Part shown: positions 9,349-17,660 of the stretch, piece after piece | Layout: the number at the start of each line of letters is the position of its first letter | Numbering within the stretch: position 1 is the first letter of the stretch | Assembly: GCF_002807665.1 (NCBI RefSeq) | Contig: NZ_PEAY01000001.1 | Span: forward strand, 310,001-374,000 | Origin: Neoalteromonas facilis | GTDB taxonomy: Bacteria > Pseudomonadota > Gammaproteobacteria > Enterobacterales > Alteromonadaceae | Reading direction: 5' to 3' | Length of the DNA: 64,000 nt | The notes under the pieces: generated by a model | The model's input: the letters and a program-made list of their open reading frames with translations, nothing else | What the model was told of the DNA's origin: nothing | Database searches by the model: none | Program-made: the position numbers and the translations under genes

Positions 9349-9357
9349 TTAGGATGG

Positions 9358-10548
9358 TTACAACACCGCGATAATGCTGTCTGCGAGTCGCTCAACGTTG
9401 TGTTGATTGATCCCGGCAATATTCACACGGCTAGAGTCAACAAAGTAAACACTGTTTTGCTCACGCATTTGTTGCACTTGCTCAGGCGAAATACACAAAT
9501 ACGAGAACATGCCTTTTTGCTCATTAATAAATGAGAAATCTTTATTGGCACCTTTATCCTGTAATGCATTGACCAACAGTGCGCGCAATTGCTGCATACG
9601 ATTACGCATTGCATCGACTTCATCAATCCACTCTTGCTTCAACCCCTGGTCGCTTAAAATAATATCGACGAGAGCTCCACCATAGCTTGGTGGCATAGAG
9701 TAAATACCGCGTGCAACGCTTTGAATTTGACTCTGCGCAACTTGCTTAGTTTTGGCATCTTGCGTCAAAATCGCTGCTAGACCAACACGTTCACGGTACA
9801 AACCAAAGTTCTTTGAACATGAGGCGGCAATAATTAGCTCAGGTAAACGTTCAGCAAACAAACGAATCGCATAGGCATCGTCTTCTAAGCCATCACCGAA
9901 GCCTTGATAGGCGATATCAAAAAATGGCAAGAAACCTTGTTGTTCTGTCACAGACAACACTTCATTCCATTGTTCACGATTCAAATCACCACCGGTTGGG
10001 TTGTGACAGCAGCCGTGGAACAGGACAACATCACCTTTTGGAACGGCCTTTAGTGCATCGATCATTTCGTCAAATTTAACCGATGCGGTGGCTTTGTCGT
10101 AATAAGGGTATGTTTTAATTGAAAGCCCTGCGTTACCGATAAGCGGGATATGGTTTGCCCAGGTAGGATCACTGACCCAAACGGTCAGATCTTTATCTAC
10201 ACGTGTTAATAATTCCGCCAAGATCCTAAGTGCACCGCAACCACCAGGAGCTTGTACAGCCGCAACGCGATCGGCTAACAATACTGGGCTGTGCGCTGAT
10301 AGAATTAAACTCAGCATATTATCAATGAAACCTTGTACACCCTGTGGCGTGATATAGGTTTTTGAGGTTTCCGTGTCTAAAAGTTGCTTCGCTGCTTTAG
10401 CAACCGCTTTAACGATTGGTGTATTGCCTTGCTCATCCTTATAAACACCCACACCTAAATCAATTTTATTGGGGTTAGGATCTTGTTTAAATGCGGCAGA
10501 TAAGCCCAAAATTGGATCAGGCGCTAATTGGGGTAACACTTCAAACAC
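9358..10548 (-). CDS. Aromatic amino acid / aspartate aminotransferase (class I PLP)
   Basis: Transfers amino groups between aromatic amino acids or aspartate and 2-oxoglutarate. The 396 residues match the TyrB/AspC family throughout: N-terminal DPILGLSAAFKQDPNPNKID, the VWVSDPTWANH segment, HGCCHNPTGGDL, FDIAYQGFGDG, the PLP lysine in SCSKNFGLYRERVG, and a C-terminal RVNIAGIN with the substrate-binding arginine. FHGCCHNPTG and the overall pattern are nearer to TyrB than to AspC, but the split cannot be settled by eye. The start is GTG at 10548 with AGAGGA upstream. Convergent with yaiI, monocistronic or followed by nothing on this strand. Confidence 0.9.
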   Translation of the reverse strand: MFEVLPQLAPDPILGLSAAFKQDPNPNKIDLGVGVYKDEQGNTPIVKAVAKAAKQLLDTETSKTYITPQGVQGFIDNMLSLILSAHSPVLLADRVAAVQAPGGCGALRILAELLTRVDKDLTVWVSDPTWANHIPLIGNAGLSIKTYPYYDKATASVKFDEMIDALKAVPKGDVVLFHGCCHNPTGGDLNREQWNEVLSVTEQQGFLPFFDIAYQGFGDGLEDDAYAIRLFAERLPELIIAASCSKNFGLYRERVGLAAILTQDAKTKQVAQSQIQSVARGIYSMPPSYGGALVDIILSDQGLKQEWIDEVDAMRNRMQQLRALLVNALQDKGANKDFSFINEQKGMFSYLCISPEQVQQMREQNSVYFVDSSRVNIAGINQHNVERLADSIIAVL

Positions 10549-10642
10549 GAATAGTCCTCTTTATAGTGAGTTGGCAACCGGCGCATTATGCCATTGTGCA
10601 TGCGTTGCTTACCAGTGGCGATCCAAACAAATACGCATGTTT

Positions 10643-11422
10643 TTAGGATTTCTCTAGTGGAAAGTCATACGCACGCGAGCCTGTAACTTCGCCATACTGA
10701 TCAAAACTATTTTCATACCAATAAATATGCATCTGCTTATCCATGAGCAAGAGCGTACTCGCACGTGTACCGTAATCCTCGCTAGTAATGAAAATGGATG
10801 ACAATCGTTTCTCCCATTCCAAAGGCACGCCAGTTTTGGGTAACTCAGTATCTTCCGCGAGCGTAGGATCTGCCAATATTGAAAATAACGCTTGTGTATC
10901 AAGCTGTTTATGAGTTTCACAATACTGCTCAAGTGCTTTTTTACCACGTTGTATTTTAGGCCAAGCAACGTCTAGGCTGGCATTGGATAGGCCATAAAAG
11001 CCGGTTTCCAAACGTTGTTCTTCCGATAAATGGCTATTAAATGTGCGGATATCCATTGATGGAAGGTCACCGAATAACAAGTTATATCCGTTGTAATCGT
11101 CAACACTCTTCGAAATCTGGCTTGAGTAGTCACTGACCGTTACATCAGTTTTGAGAAAGTCGGCTACCAATGCGCCACGTGATATTGCGTTGGATTTAAT
11201 TCGATTGGGATCTCGAATATTGGTTAATGCGGCCAATTTGCCGTGCCGCGTAACCCCCATCCATGTCCCGCCAGCCTCCATATCTATACCCCCTAGGACA
11301 TCAGGTGCCGATTCCCAGAATTGGCTTTGTTGTGTGGGGCGTTTATGAAATTCGTCTCGATTGGCTGCTATAATGAGAGGGTACTTAGGGTGTTTATTGA
11401 CTGCGATAAATAGAATACACAT
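10643..11422 (-). CDS. NRDE family protein (TANGO2-like)
   Basis: 259 residues beginning MCILFIAVN, with Cys2 as in the Ntn-like fold, followed by the family-defining AANRDEFHKRPT motif, then GGTWMGVTRHGKLAALTNIRDP. Relatives (human TANGO2, bacterial NRDE proteins) have been linked to haem or lipid handling, but the activity is not known for the bacterial ones. It is divergent from the acyltransferase gene; an inverted repeat lies between them. 94 bp separate it from the aminotransferase on the same strand. Confidence 0.87.
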   Translation of the reverse strand: MCILFIAVNKHPKYPLIIAANRDEFHKRPTQQSQFWESAPDVLGGIDMEAGGTWMGVTRHGKLAALTNIRDPNRIKSNAISRGALVADFLKTDVTVSDYSSQISKSVDDYNGYNLLFGDLPSMDIRTFNSHLSEEQRLETGFYGLSNASLDVAWPKIQRGKKALEQYCETHKQLDTQALFSILADPTLAEDTELPKTGVPLEWEKRLSSIFITSEDYGTRASTLLLMDKQMHIYWYENSFDQYGEVTGSRAYDFPLEKS

Positions 11423-11439
11423 GGCTCAGTAAAGTCTGT

Positions 11440-11493
11440 TGGGTGCACCAACATAAAGCGCTTGCACCCACTTAAAATTGTTGTTGTTATACT
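11440..11493 (+). promoter_or_regulatory. Inverted repeat and extended -10 promoter ahead of the acyltransferase gene
   Basis: Perfect 8-base arms TGGGTGCA (11440-11447) and TGCACCCA (11463-11470) are separated by 15 bases, and an extended -10 element TGTTATACT follows at 11485-11493. Transcription would start about 15-20 bases ahead of the ATG at 11517. The repeat lies just upstream of the promoter and could be a regulator site or a hairpin; no known consensus was recognised. Confidence 0.4.
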
Positions 11494-11516
11494 CAACGTA
11501 TTATTTTGTAGCAGTA

Positions 11517-12143
11517 ATGTCTATGTCTTCACAACAACAAATTAAAATCGACAAGCAATTAATAGGTCCGCCGCCCTTAGGGGGAAACCGATTTACCGGT
11601 TGGTTGGGGAGGACATTGTTGAAGTTAACGGGATGGTCATTTCAGGGCGAATTACCTAATTTTCGTAAAATGGTGGTGGCGGTAGCGCCTCATACGTCTA
11701 ATTGGGATTTCTTTTTAGGTGTAGCAGTATTATTTGCACTGCGTATCCGCATTCGATTTCTTGGTAAGCACACGATATTTGTACCCGTTGTTAAACAACT
11801 ACTGGAAGCCATCGGTGGAATGCCAGTTGACCGACGCTCAGCTCACGGAGTGGTGGGACAGGTTGTCAACGAGTTCAATCAAAAAGAAGAAATGATACTT
11901 GCAGTGGCACCAGAGGGAACGCGTTCACCAATCTACCCATGGAAAACAGGCTTTCTCGCAATCGCGGAAACTGCAAAGGTTCCAGTGGTATTGATAGGGT
12001 TTGATTTTAAGTTAAAGAAAATCATTATTGGGCCAAGCATTTCGCCAGATGGTACTTTTGAGGATAAAATGCATCGCGTATATCAATTTTTTGGTACAGT
12101 GCACGCCAAGTACCCCAATAATGTTAGGTTTTCGGAGCAATAA
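11517..12143 (+). CDS. Lysophospholipid acyltransferase family protein (PlsC-like)
   Basis: Transfers a fatty acyl chain to a lysophospholipid or similar acceptor at the inner membrane. The catalytic H-X4-D motif is present as APHTSNWDFF, and the acceptor-binding motif as VAPEGTRSP about 75 residues later. The HTSNWD form marks a subgroup distinct from housekeeping PlsC. The ATG at 11517 (or 11523) is favoured over a frame opening at 11478, because the extra residues would fall in the promoter. Length is about 209 residues. It is followed after three bases by the PLP enzyme gene, which implies one transcript, although no biochemical link is obvious. Confidence 0.85.
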   Translation: MSMSSQQQIKIDKQLIGPPPLGGNRFTGWLGRTLLKLTGWSFQGELPNFRKMVVAVAPHTSNWDFFLGVAVLFALRIRIRFLGKHTIFVPVVKQLLEAIGGMPVDRRSAHGVVGQVVNEFNQKEEMILAVAPEGTRSPIYPWKTGFLAIAETAKVPVVLIGFDFKLKKIIIGPSISPDGTFEDKMHRVYQFFGTVHAKYPNNVRFSEQ

Positions 12144-12146
12144 GTT

Positions 12147-13385
12147 TTGTCTCACAAAGGATTCACCACCACACTCGTTCATGCTGACCGCAATTTAAAT
12201 GCCCCTGAATCAGGTGGCGTTCACAGTTCTACCTCCCAATCTGTATTGTTTGAATATGCAGATGCACAGGACCTTGTCGATGTTTTTCAAGGAAAGAAAG
12301 CAGGGCACGTATACTCTCGTTCATCATCGGGATCTGTTAATGCACTTCAAGCCATACTCAATGATCTTGAAGGTGGTGTAGGGGCTTTGTGTTTTTCCAC
12401 TGGTATGGCCGCAATCAGCAGCACGCTGATATCACTGCTAAAGGCTGGTGATCATATTATTGTGAGCCAGTATTTATTTGGCAACACGCGCAGCTTTTTA
12501 AACACGCTGTCTTCATATGGCGTAGAGGTGACGTTTGTTGATGTTACTGATATTCGTAATGTGGTAGCGGCATGCCAGTCAAATACGCGCATGGTGTTCT
12601 GTGAAACGATTGCTAACCCTGTCACCCAGGTCAGCGATTGTGAGGCAATTGGTCAATTCTGTGCCGAAAAAGGTTTGGTGTTTGTTATAGATAACACCAT
12701 GACACCAGCTTATTTATTCGATGTTAAAGCTGTTGGTGCAAGCTTGGTAGTCAGTTCGCTTACTAAGTATATCGGCGGTCATGGAAACGTGTTGGGTGGC
12801 GTTGTAGTTGACACTGGATTATTTGATTGGCGGACATATGGCAATATTCATGAAGCCTATAAAGGCGATGACCATCAACAATGGTGTATAACCCAAATTA
12901 AAAAACGTGGCTTGCGAGATATGGGGGCCACACTGGCGCCTGAATCCGCAGGTCGATTAGCTGTAGGTATTGAAACACTGGCATTACGAATGGATAAAGC
13001 CTGTGACAACGCGCTGCAGTTAGCTACCTGGTTGCACTCTCATCCCTGTGTATCGGAGGTTTATTATCCCGGTTTAGCGGGTCATCCACAGCACGGTTTG
13101 GCACGAAAGCAGTTCCGTACTTTCGGTGCTATTTTAAGTATTGAGTTGCGCGACGACATAGATCCAGTTGATTTTCTAAACCAACTTTCATTGGTGCTAT
13201 CGGCAACACATTTAGGTGATACGCGTACACTCGCATTGCCGGTTGCCTCGACTATCTTTTTTGAAAATGGTGCCGAAGCAAGGAAAGCAATGGGGATCAG
13301 TGAAAATTTGATCCGCTTTTCTATTGGCATAGAAGATATCGATGATTTGGTTGCTGACTTTAAGCTCGCGTTCGAAAAATTTTAG
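12147..13385 (+). CDS. Cys/Met metabolism PLP-dependent enzyme (cystathionine gamma-synthase family)
   Basis: 412-residue trans-sulfuration enzyme family member, PLP bound by the lysine in SSLTKYIGGHGN. The FSTGMAAISS phosphate-binding loop, the VIDNTMTPAYLFDV strand with its cofactor-contacting Asp, and the C-terminal RFSIGIEDIDDLVADF are all present. The start is TTG at 12147, supported by CGGAG nine bases upstream and by homology beginning at SHKGFTTTLVHAD. Where most relatives read YxRxxNPT, this protein reads YSRSSSGSVNAL, so the NPT element is changed. Candidate activities are cystathionine gamma-synthase, O-acetylhomoserine sulfhydrylase or methionine gamma-lyase; sequence alone does not decide. 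Confidence 0.85.
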   Translation: MSHKGFTTTLVHADRNLNAPESGGVHSSTSQSVLFEYADAQDLVDVFQGKKAGHVYSRSSSGSVNALQAILNDLEGGVGALCFSTGMAAISSTLISLLKAGDHIIVSQYLFGNTRSFLNTLSSYGVEVTFVDVTDIRNVVAACQSNTRMVFCETIANPVTQVSDCEAIGQFCAEKGLVFVIDNTMTPAYLFDVKAVGASLVVSSLTKYIGGHGNVLGGVVVDTGLFDWRTYGNIHEAYKGDDHQQWCITQIKKRGLRDMGATLAPESAGRLAVGIETLALRMDKACDNALQLATWLHSHPCVSEVYYPGLAGHPQHGLARKQFRTFGAILSIELRDDIDPVDFLNQLSLVLSATHLGDTRTLALPVASTIFFENGAEARKAMGISENLIRFSIGIEDIDDLVADFKLAFEKF

Positions 13386-13407
13386 CAAAGTTAAAAAGCT
13401 TTAGATG

Positions 13408-13440
13408 AAGGCCAGCTACTATGCTGGCCTTTTGATTTTT
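13408..13440. terminator. Intrinsic terminator after the PLP enzyme gene
   Basis: Stem AAGGCCAGC (13408-13416) and GCTGGCCTT (13423-13431) with a six-base loop is followed by TTTTGATTTTT. It lies between convergent genes and can also serve the fasciclin gene on the other strand. Confidence 0.85.
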
Positions 13441-13466
13441 CTATTCTGCTTGAATCACGTTACAGT

Positions 13467-15668
13467 TTAATTCGACAGTGATTCAGTGATAACGCTATCG
13501 ATGACATGAATGACACCGTTCACCGTGTAAATATCGGTAGTGGTTACGTTAGCGCCTTGAACTCGTAGGGCTACTTGAGGTTGCGATACAGCCCACCATA
13601 ACCCACTAGCACCATCACCATTGGCTTCTCCTGGAGTTGTATCTCCGTTAAAGAAATATAGAGGTCTACCTTGGTAGGCTGCCTGCATAGAACCGTCGTC
13701 ACGTTCAATCATGGATAATCCAACAAGCGGTGACGCATCCCCGTCTGATACGATTACAGGTGGCCAAGTTTCTGCACAAGTATCATTACAAACGCTACCA
13801 CCAGTGCCCAAATCATTATCGAATACATAAAGTGTATAGCCCGCTAATGCTGAAGCTTTCCCGCCAACTAAACGCTCGTTTGTGGCGTCATAAGCTACTT
13901 CAGATGAATCTGTATCTTCAAAAAGTGTATAGTTAACGAGGTCTACCGTTACGTCTTGACCTGACGCTGTGTCGACGCTTCCGCCATTAGCGGCATATGC
14001 TTGCAGTGCATTAATTTCTATATTGGTTACCACATGCTGCAGCAGAACCCCAGCAAGCGCGCTTTGATCGCTCAGTAATGCTGATAAAGCCGCATCTTCA
14101 ATCTTATCAAAGGCCGAATCGGTAGGTGCAAATACGGTGGCAGTCACATTTTCATTGGCAAGGACATCTACGAGATCGGCCGCTTGTAACGCTGCTAATA
14201 GTGTCTCAAAGTCTTGACTACCGGCGACGACATCGGCAATGGTATCGGTTGGCTCACCTTTCTCGGCTAAAGGAAGAATGACTTGATCAATAACATGGAT
14301 CACGCCATTTTCGGCCAAGATATCGGCAGAAGAAACTGTTGACTGGTTAATAAACAAGGTAGAGCCTGAAAGTGATAGCGCAGTTTCCTGTTCATTTGCC
14401 ATCGTGACGAATGGCGAGGTTGACTGGGCAACAGACACTGCTGCATCCTGCAAAATGGTTGCATCCGCGATTACATGATTGAGAAGGATATTGCTGAGGG
14501 CCTCAGTGTCATTCAACAACGCAGTAATTGTGTCCTGGCCTAATAGTTCAAAAGCGGCGTCTGTTGGAGCAAACACCGTAAACTCGGCGTCAGCGTTAGC
14601 CAAAACCGTGTCCAACCCTGTTGCTTGTAAGGCCGCTACCAACGTATTAAAACTGCCGGCTTGTGATGCAATTTCGACAATGTTTTGTGCTGGCGCTGGC
14701 ACTTCAACATCTGCGACCACCACGGTGTCAATAACGTGAATAATGCCGTTGGTAGTATAAATATCTGTTGTCACGATATTCGCACCACCAAAGGTGAGTG
14801 CGCGCGTATCTGTATTCAAGGCAACAGGGATCGTCGCCAGTGACAGTGTTTCAGCCTCTTGACCAACCAGGCTATAGGCCGTTGTAGAATCGACGGCACC
14901 CGACACGACATGTTGCAATAAGATATCAGACAAGATGTCGGGGTTTTCCAGCAAAGTGTTGATGGTTTCCTCACCTAACATAGCGAAAGCATCATCTGTA
15001 GGTGCAAAAACAGTAAATTGTTGAGTTTCGTCAGCCAGTGCTGCATCCAGCGATGTCGCTTGTAAAGCGGCAACTAATGTTGTGAAGTTTTCGGCGGATA
15101 TCGCGGTTTCAACGATATTATTTACTGGATCGCCTGAATCAGCTGGCGGGGTTATGACGCGATCGATAACGTGTATAATTCCATTATCGGTCACAATATC
15201 TGTAGCTGTTACCAGCGCTTGATTGATGTATAGCTCCCCGTCAGTGATCGATAGAGCAACATTCGAACCGTTAACCGTCTCGACCGTTGAACCTGCAGCA
15301 TTTAACGCTGTATCTGCGTTCACTTCGCCGGACAAAACATGATATGTCAAAATACTAGAGAGCGTATCGGTGTCTTCCAGCAGCGCTGAAATGGTGTCAT
15401 CACCCAACAGCGCAAATGCGTCGTCAGTCGGTGCGAAGACGGTAAAGCTTGCATCAGGGTCAGCTAGCGTAGCATCAAGCCCGGTGGCTTCAAGGGCTGC
15501 AACTAACGTTGTGAAATTACCATTGTCTACGGCTACGTCAACGATGGTTGTGACAGTGGGTTGTGGTGTCGGTGGAGTAGGCGGTGGAGGCAAATCATTT
15601 GAGTCGGAGTTACAGCCTACTACACTCAAAAGAGAAAAGGCTCCCAATAGTAATCTATATGTGTACAT
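13467..15668 (-). CDS. Multi-domain fasciclin (FAS1) lipoprotein with a nested PF03640-like domain
   Basis: 733 residues. A signal peptide with lipobox SVVGC (Cys19) is followed by a Pro/Thr-rich linker (PPPPTPPTPQPT). Four FAS1 units follow at roughly 41-172, 183-318, 328-465 and 475-728. Each has FTVFAPTDDAF-type H1 and NGIIHVIDRVI-type H2 motifs. The fourth unit is split: after QDVTVDLVNYTLF it contains about 110 foreign residues (roughly 585-695) with YTLYVFDNDL, CNDTCAETWPP and GRPLYFFNGDTTPG, the pattern of the secreted-repeat family PF03640 (COG4315), before FAS1 resumes at ALRVQGANVTTTDIYT. FAS1 domains mediate adhesion or matrix binding; PF03640 has no settled function. AAGGAAA precedes the ATG. 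Surface-exposed lipoprotein is likely; monocistronic. Confidence 0.9.
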   Translation of the reverse strand: MYTYRLLLGAFSLLSVVGCNSDSNDLPPPPTPPTPQPTVTTIVDVAVDNGNFTTLVAALEATGLDATLADPDASFTVFAPTDDAFALLGDDTISALLEDTDTLSSILTYHVLSGEVNADTALNAAGSTVETVNGSNVALSITDGELYINQALVTATDIVTDNGIIHVIDRVITPPADSGDPVNNIVETAISAENFTTLVAALQATSLDAALADETQQFTVFAPTDDAFAMLGEETINTLLENPDILSDILLQHVVSGAVDSTTAYSLVGQEAETLSLATIPVALNTDTRALTFGGANIVTTDIYTTNGIIHVIDTVVVADVEVPAPAQNIVEIASQAGSFNTLVAALQATGLDTVLANADAEFTVFAPTDAAFELLGQDTITALLNDTEALSNILLNHVIADATILQDAAVSVAQSTSPFVTMANEQETALSLSGSTLFINQSTVSSADILAENGVIHVIDQVILPLAEKGEPTDTIADVVAGSQDFETLLAALQAADLVDVLANENVTATVFAPTDSAFDKIEDAALSALLSDQSALAGVLLQHVVTNIEINALQAYAANGGSVDTASGQDVTVDLVNYTLFEDTDSSEVAYDATNERLVGGKASALAGYTLYVFDNDLGTGGSVCNDTCAETWPPVIVSDGDASPLVGLSMIERDDGSMQAAYQGRPLYFFNGDTTPGEANGDGASGLWWAVSQPQVALRVQGANVTTTDIYTVNGVIHVIDSVITESLSN

Positions 15669-15888
15669 AGTCGGTTTCCTTGTGAAAAAGTCCCCATTAC
15701 TACGCGTAATATTTTTACTAAGGATCAGATGTCTTTAGCAACTTTTATTTGGTGTTAATGTAAAAAATATCCGATTGATCTTTTTTCTTTGTTCGGATTA
15801 TCTAAAGGTTTGGAGAAGGATCAACAACTAGCTGCGGATTGAAGGTTAGCGTGTTTTTACAGTATCCATTTAACCGCAAATGGCTTCG

Positions 15889-16605
15889 TCACTCCGGTGT
15901 TGTTAGTTGTACAAAATAAGTTAAATCATTCACCTCTGCATAGTCGTTAAAAGCATGCCAAAGCAAATCAAAATGCTCAGAGCCTTTGGCAACGCCAAAA
16001 TACGCATTTACTTCAAGCAATGGGGTGACAGTAACCTCGTTAGGGAATGAGAGGCCGTTTTGTTGCATTAAATGGAGCACGTTCGACTGATAGGAGATAA
16101 GCGCACTGGTCCGGCGCTTTAAAAATAATTGCAGTGCGGCTTCTGCAGTGGGTAAATCGATAAAGCGGTAGTTTTGATCAACTAAATTCTGTCGGCCTCC
16201 GTTATATTCAAAACCGCGGATCGCAGAAATGGTTTTTAACTCGTTGTCGTTTGCATGTCTGTAAAGATTAATTATCAAGTTCTTTAATGGTGGTTCGACG
16301 AACTCAACATAGGGCCGCAAATCCGTGGTTGATTTAACATTGACGGTAAAATCGACTTCTGAATTTTTAATAAGGCGGTACATTCTGGCCGGTAACGTAC
16401 ACACAACCTCAAGTTTAATATCGTAGTGGGCTAGTACTTTTCTGGAGACATCTATATTTTCGCCGACACACTCTCCCGAGTCTTTGTCAATGTAAGCGCT
16501 TGGCGGAAAGAGTGACGCCCCCAAGACTACGGTTTTTCGCTCTGCGTGAGCATAGGGCAATATTGCTAGTAGGCTTGTGCATAAAACTAAAAGATGCAGT
16601 TTCAT
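15889..16605 (-). CDS. Periplasmic solute-binding protein family 3-like, orphan
   Basis: 238 residues with a cleavable signal peptide (MKLHLLVLCTSLLAILPYAHA) and a type 3 extracellular solute-binding fold: VVLGASLFPPSAYIDKDSGECVGENIDVSRK at the N-terminus is the usual start of lobe 1. YRLIKNSEVDFTVNVKSTTDLRPYVEF follows in the position of the ligand-contact loop. No permease or ATPase gene is adjacent, so it is either a stand-alone sensor component or a partner of a distant transporter. Alteromonadales carry many such orphan proteins. It is separated from the azoreductase gene, which points the other way, by 318 bp. Confidence 0.8.
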   Translation of the reverse strand: MKLHLLVLCTSLLAILPYAHAERKTVVLGASLFPPSAYIDKDSGECVGENIDVSRKVLAHYDIKLEVVCTLPARMYRLIKNSEVDFTVNVKSTTDLRPYVEFVEPPLKNLIINLYRHANDNELKTISAIRGFEYNGGRQNLVDQNYRFIDLPTAEAALQLFLKRRTSALISYQSNVLHLMQQNGLSFPNEVTVTPLLEVNAYFGVAKGSEHFDLLWHAFNDYAEVNDLTYFVQLTTPE

Positions 16606-16923
16606 AGATATTCAGTACAAACAGCCAATTTATTACTACCTCTCAGATTAAACGCCAACTTATTGAAAAAATCAAACACGGGCGAGAACATAAATAGGTA
16701 ACGACACTCACGTGTTTTTAACCGTAAACCCTTTGTTTTAATCCATTGATAGGTTGTCAAAACAGTATGCTAGCTTCAATCACTTGATGGCTTTCGATTA
16801 AAGTGCCAGTTAAAACCGAATTTCGTTCTATTTATTTGAATGCTTTGGTCAAAATAATGCGATTTTATTTCTAATTAGTTATTCATATTATGTTTCCACT
16901 GAATTTTTAGAGGTACACATCAC
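16606..16923. other. 318-bp divergent intergenic region, no gene seen
   Basis: AT-rich spacer between the solute-binding protein gene and azoR. It must contain both promoters. No convincing -35/-10 pair, RNA gene or long inverted repeat was recognised. AGAGGT at 16909-16914 is the likely ribosome site for azoR. Confidence 0.6.
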
Positions 16924-17526
16924 ATGAAGAAAATATTAGTTATCCAGTCGAGCTTAAATTCCAGCAATGGAAACTCTTACAAGTTAGCGGAAAAGTACAT
17001 CAATGAACTGACCAAGACTATGTCTGTTGATGTGTCCACGCGAAATCTTGCAGATTCAGAGCTTCCTCATTTGAACGACGCAGAAATGAGCGCATGGATG
17101 ACGCCAGAAGAAGCAAGGTCCTCTGAACAACAGGCTCTTGCACAAATTTCTGACGAAATTGTATTAGAAGTTGAACGCGCAGATGAAATTGTCTTGGCCG
17201 TTCCGATGTATAACTTTGGCATTCCCAGTAGTTTAAAAGCCTGGTTTGATCGGTTAGCTCGCGCAGGGAGAACGTTTAAATATACAGAAAATGGCCCGGT
17301 AGGCTTATTGAAAGATAAAAAAGTAACCGTGTTAGCTGCGCGTGGTGGTATTTATGCGGGAACACCTCTGGACACGCAAACAGAGTATTTAAAGCACTTT
17401 TGGCAGTTCCTGGGGGTTAATGACGTCAATTTTGTTTACGCAGAGGGCTTAGCAATGGGCGAAGAGGCGGCAAATGAAGCGTGGAAATCTGCGGAGAAAA
17501 ATATTTTTGAACTTATTGGAGCCTAG
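16924..17526 (+). CDS. azoR: FMN-dependent NADH-azoreductase
   Basis: Flavodoxin-like homodimeric quinone and azo-compound reductase, two-electron NADH-linked. 200 residues, standard for AzoR. The N-terminal phosphate-binding stretch VIQSSLNSSNGNSYKLAEKY is present, with the flavin-site VLAVPMYNFGIPSSLKAWFD and FKYTENGPVGLL, then VLAARGGIYAG. Role in the cell is probably defence against quinones and thiol stress. Followed by its own terminator. Confidence 0.92.
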   Translation: MKKILVIQSSLNSSNGNSYKLAEKYINELTKTMSVDVSTRNLADSELPHLNDAEMSAWMTPEEARSSEQQALAQISDEIVLEVERADEIVLAVPMYNFGIPSSLKAWFDRLARAGRTFKYTENGPVGLLKDKKVTVLAARGGIYAGTPLDTQTEYLKHFWQFLGVNDVNFVYAEGLAMGEEAANEAWKSAEKNIFELIGA

Positions 17527-17597
17527 TGACTCTTAATCTCTGTAGGGTGTTTAGTTTCCTTCCTACCGTGTGTTCCAAGTTGAGTGTGCTTGTTTTT

Positions 17598-17623
17598 ACC
17601 CCGCATTATTGCGGGGTTTTTTT
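17598..17623 (+). terminator. Intrinsic terminator after azoR
   Basis: Stem ACCCCGC (17598-17604) and GCGGGGT (17611-17617) with loop ATTATT, followed by seven T residues. It lies 70 bp beyond the azoR stop. Confidence 0.88.
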
Positions 17624-17660
17624 ATCTCAACTCTAGGCGACGCTCTGTGTCACTCATGCA

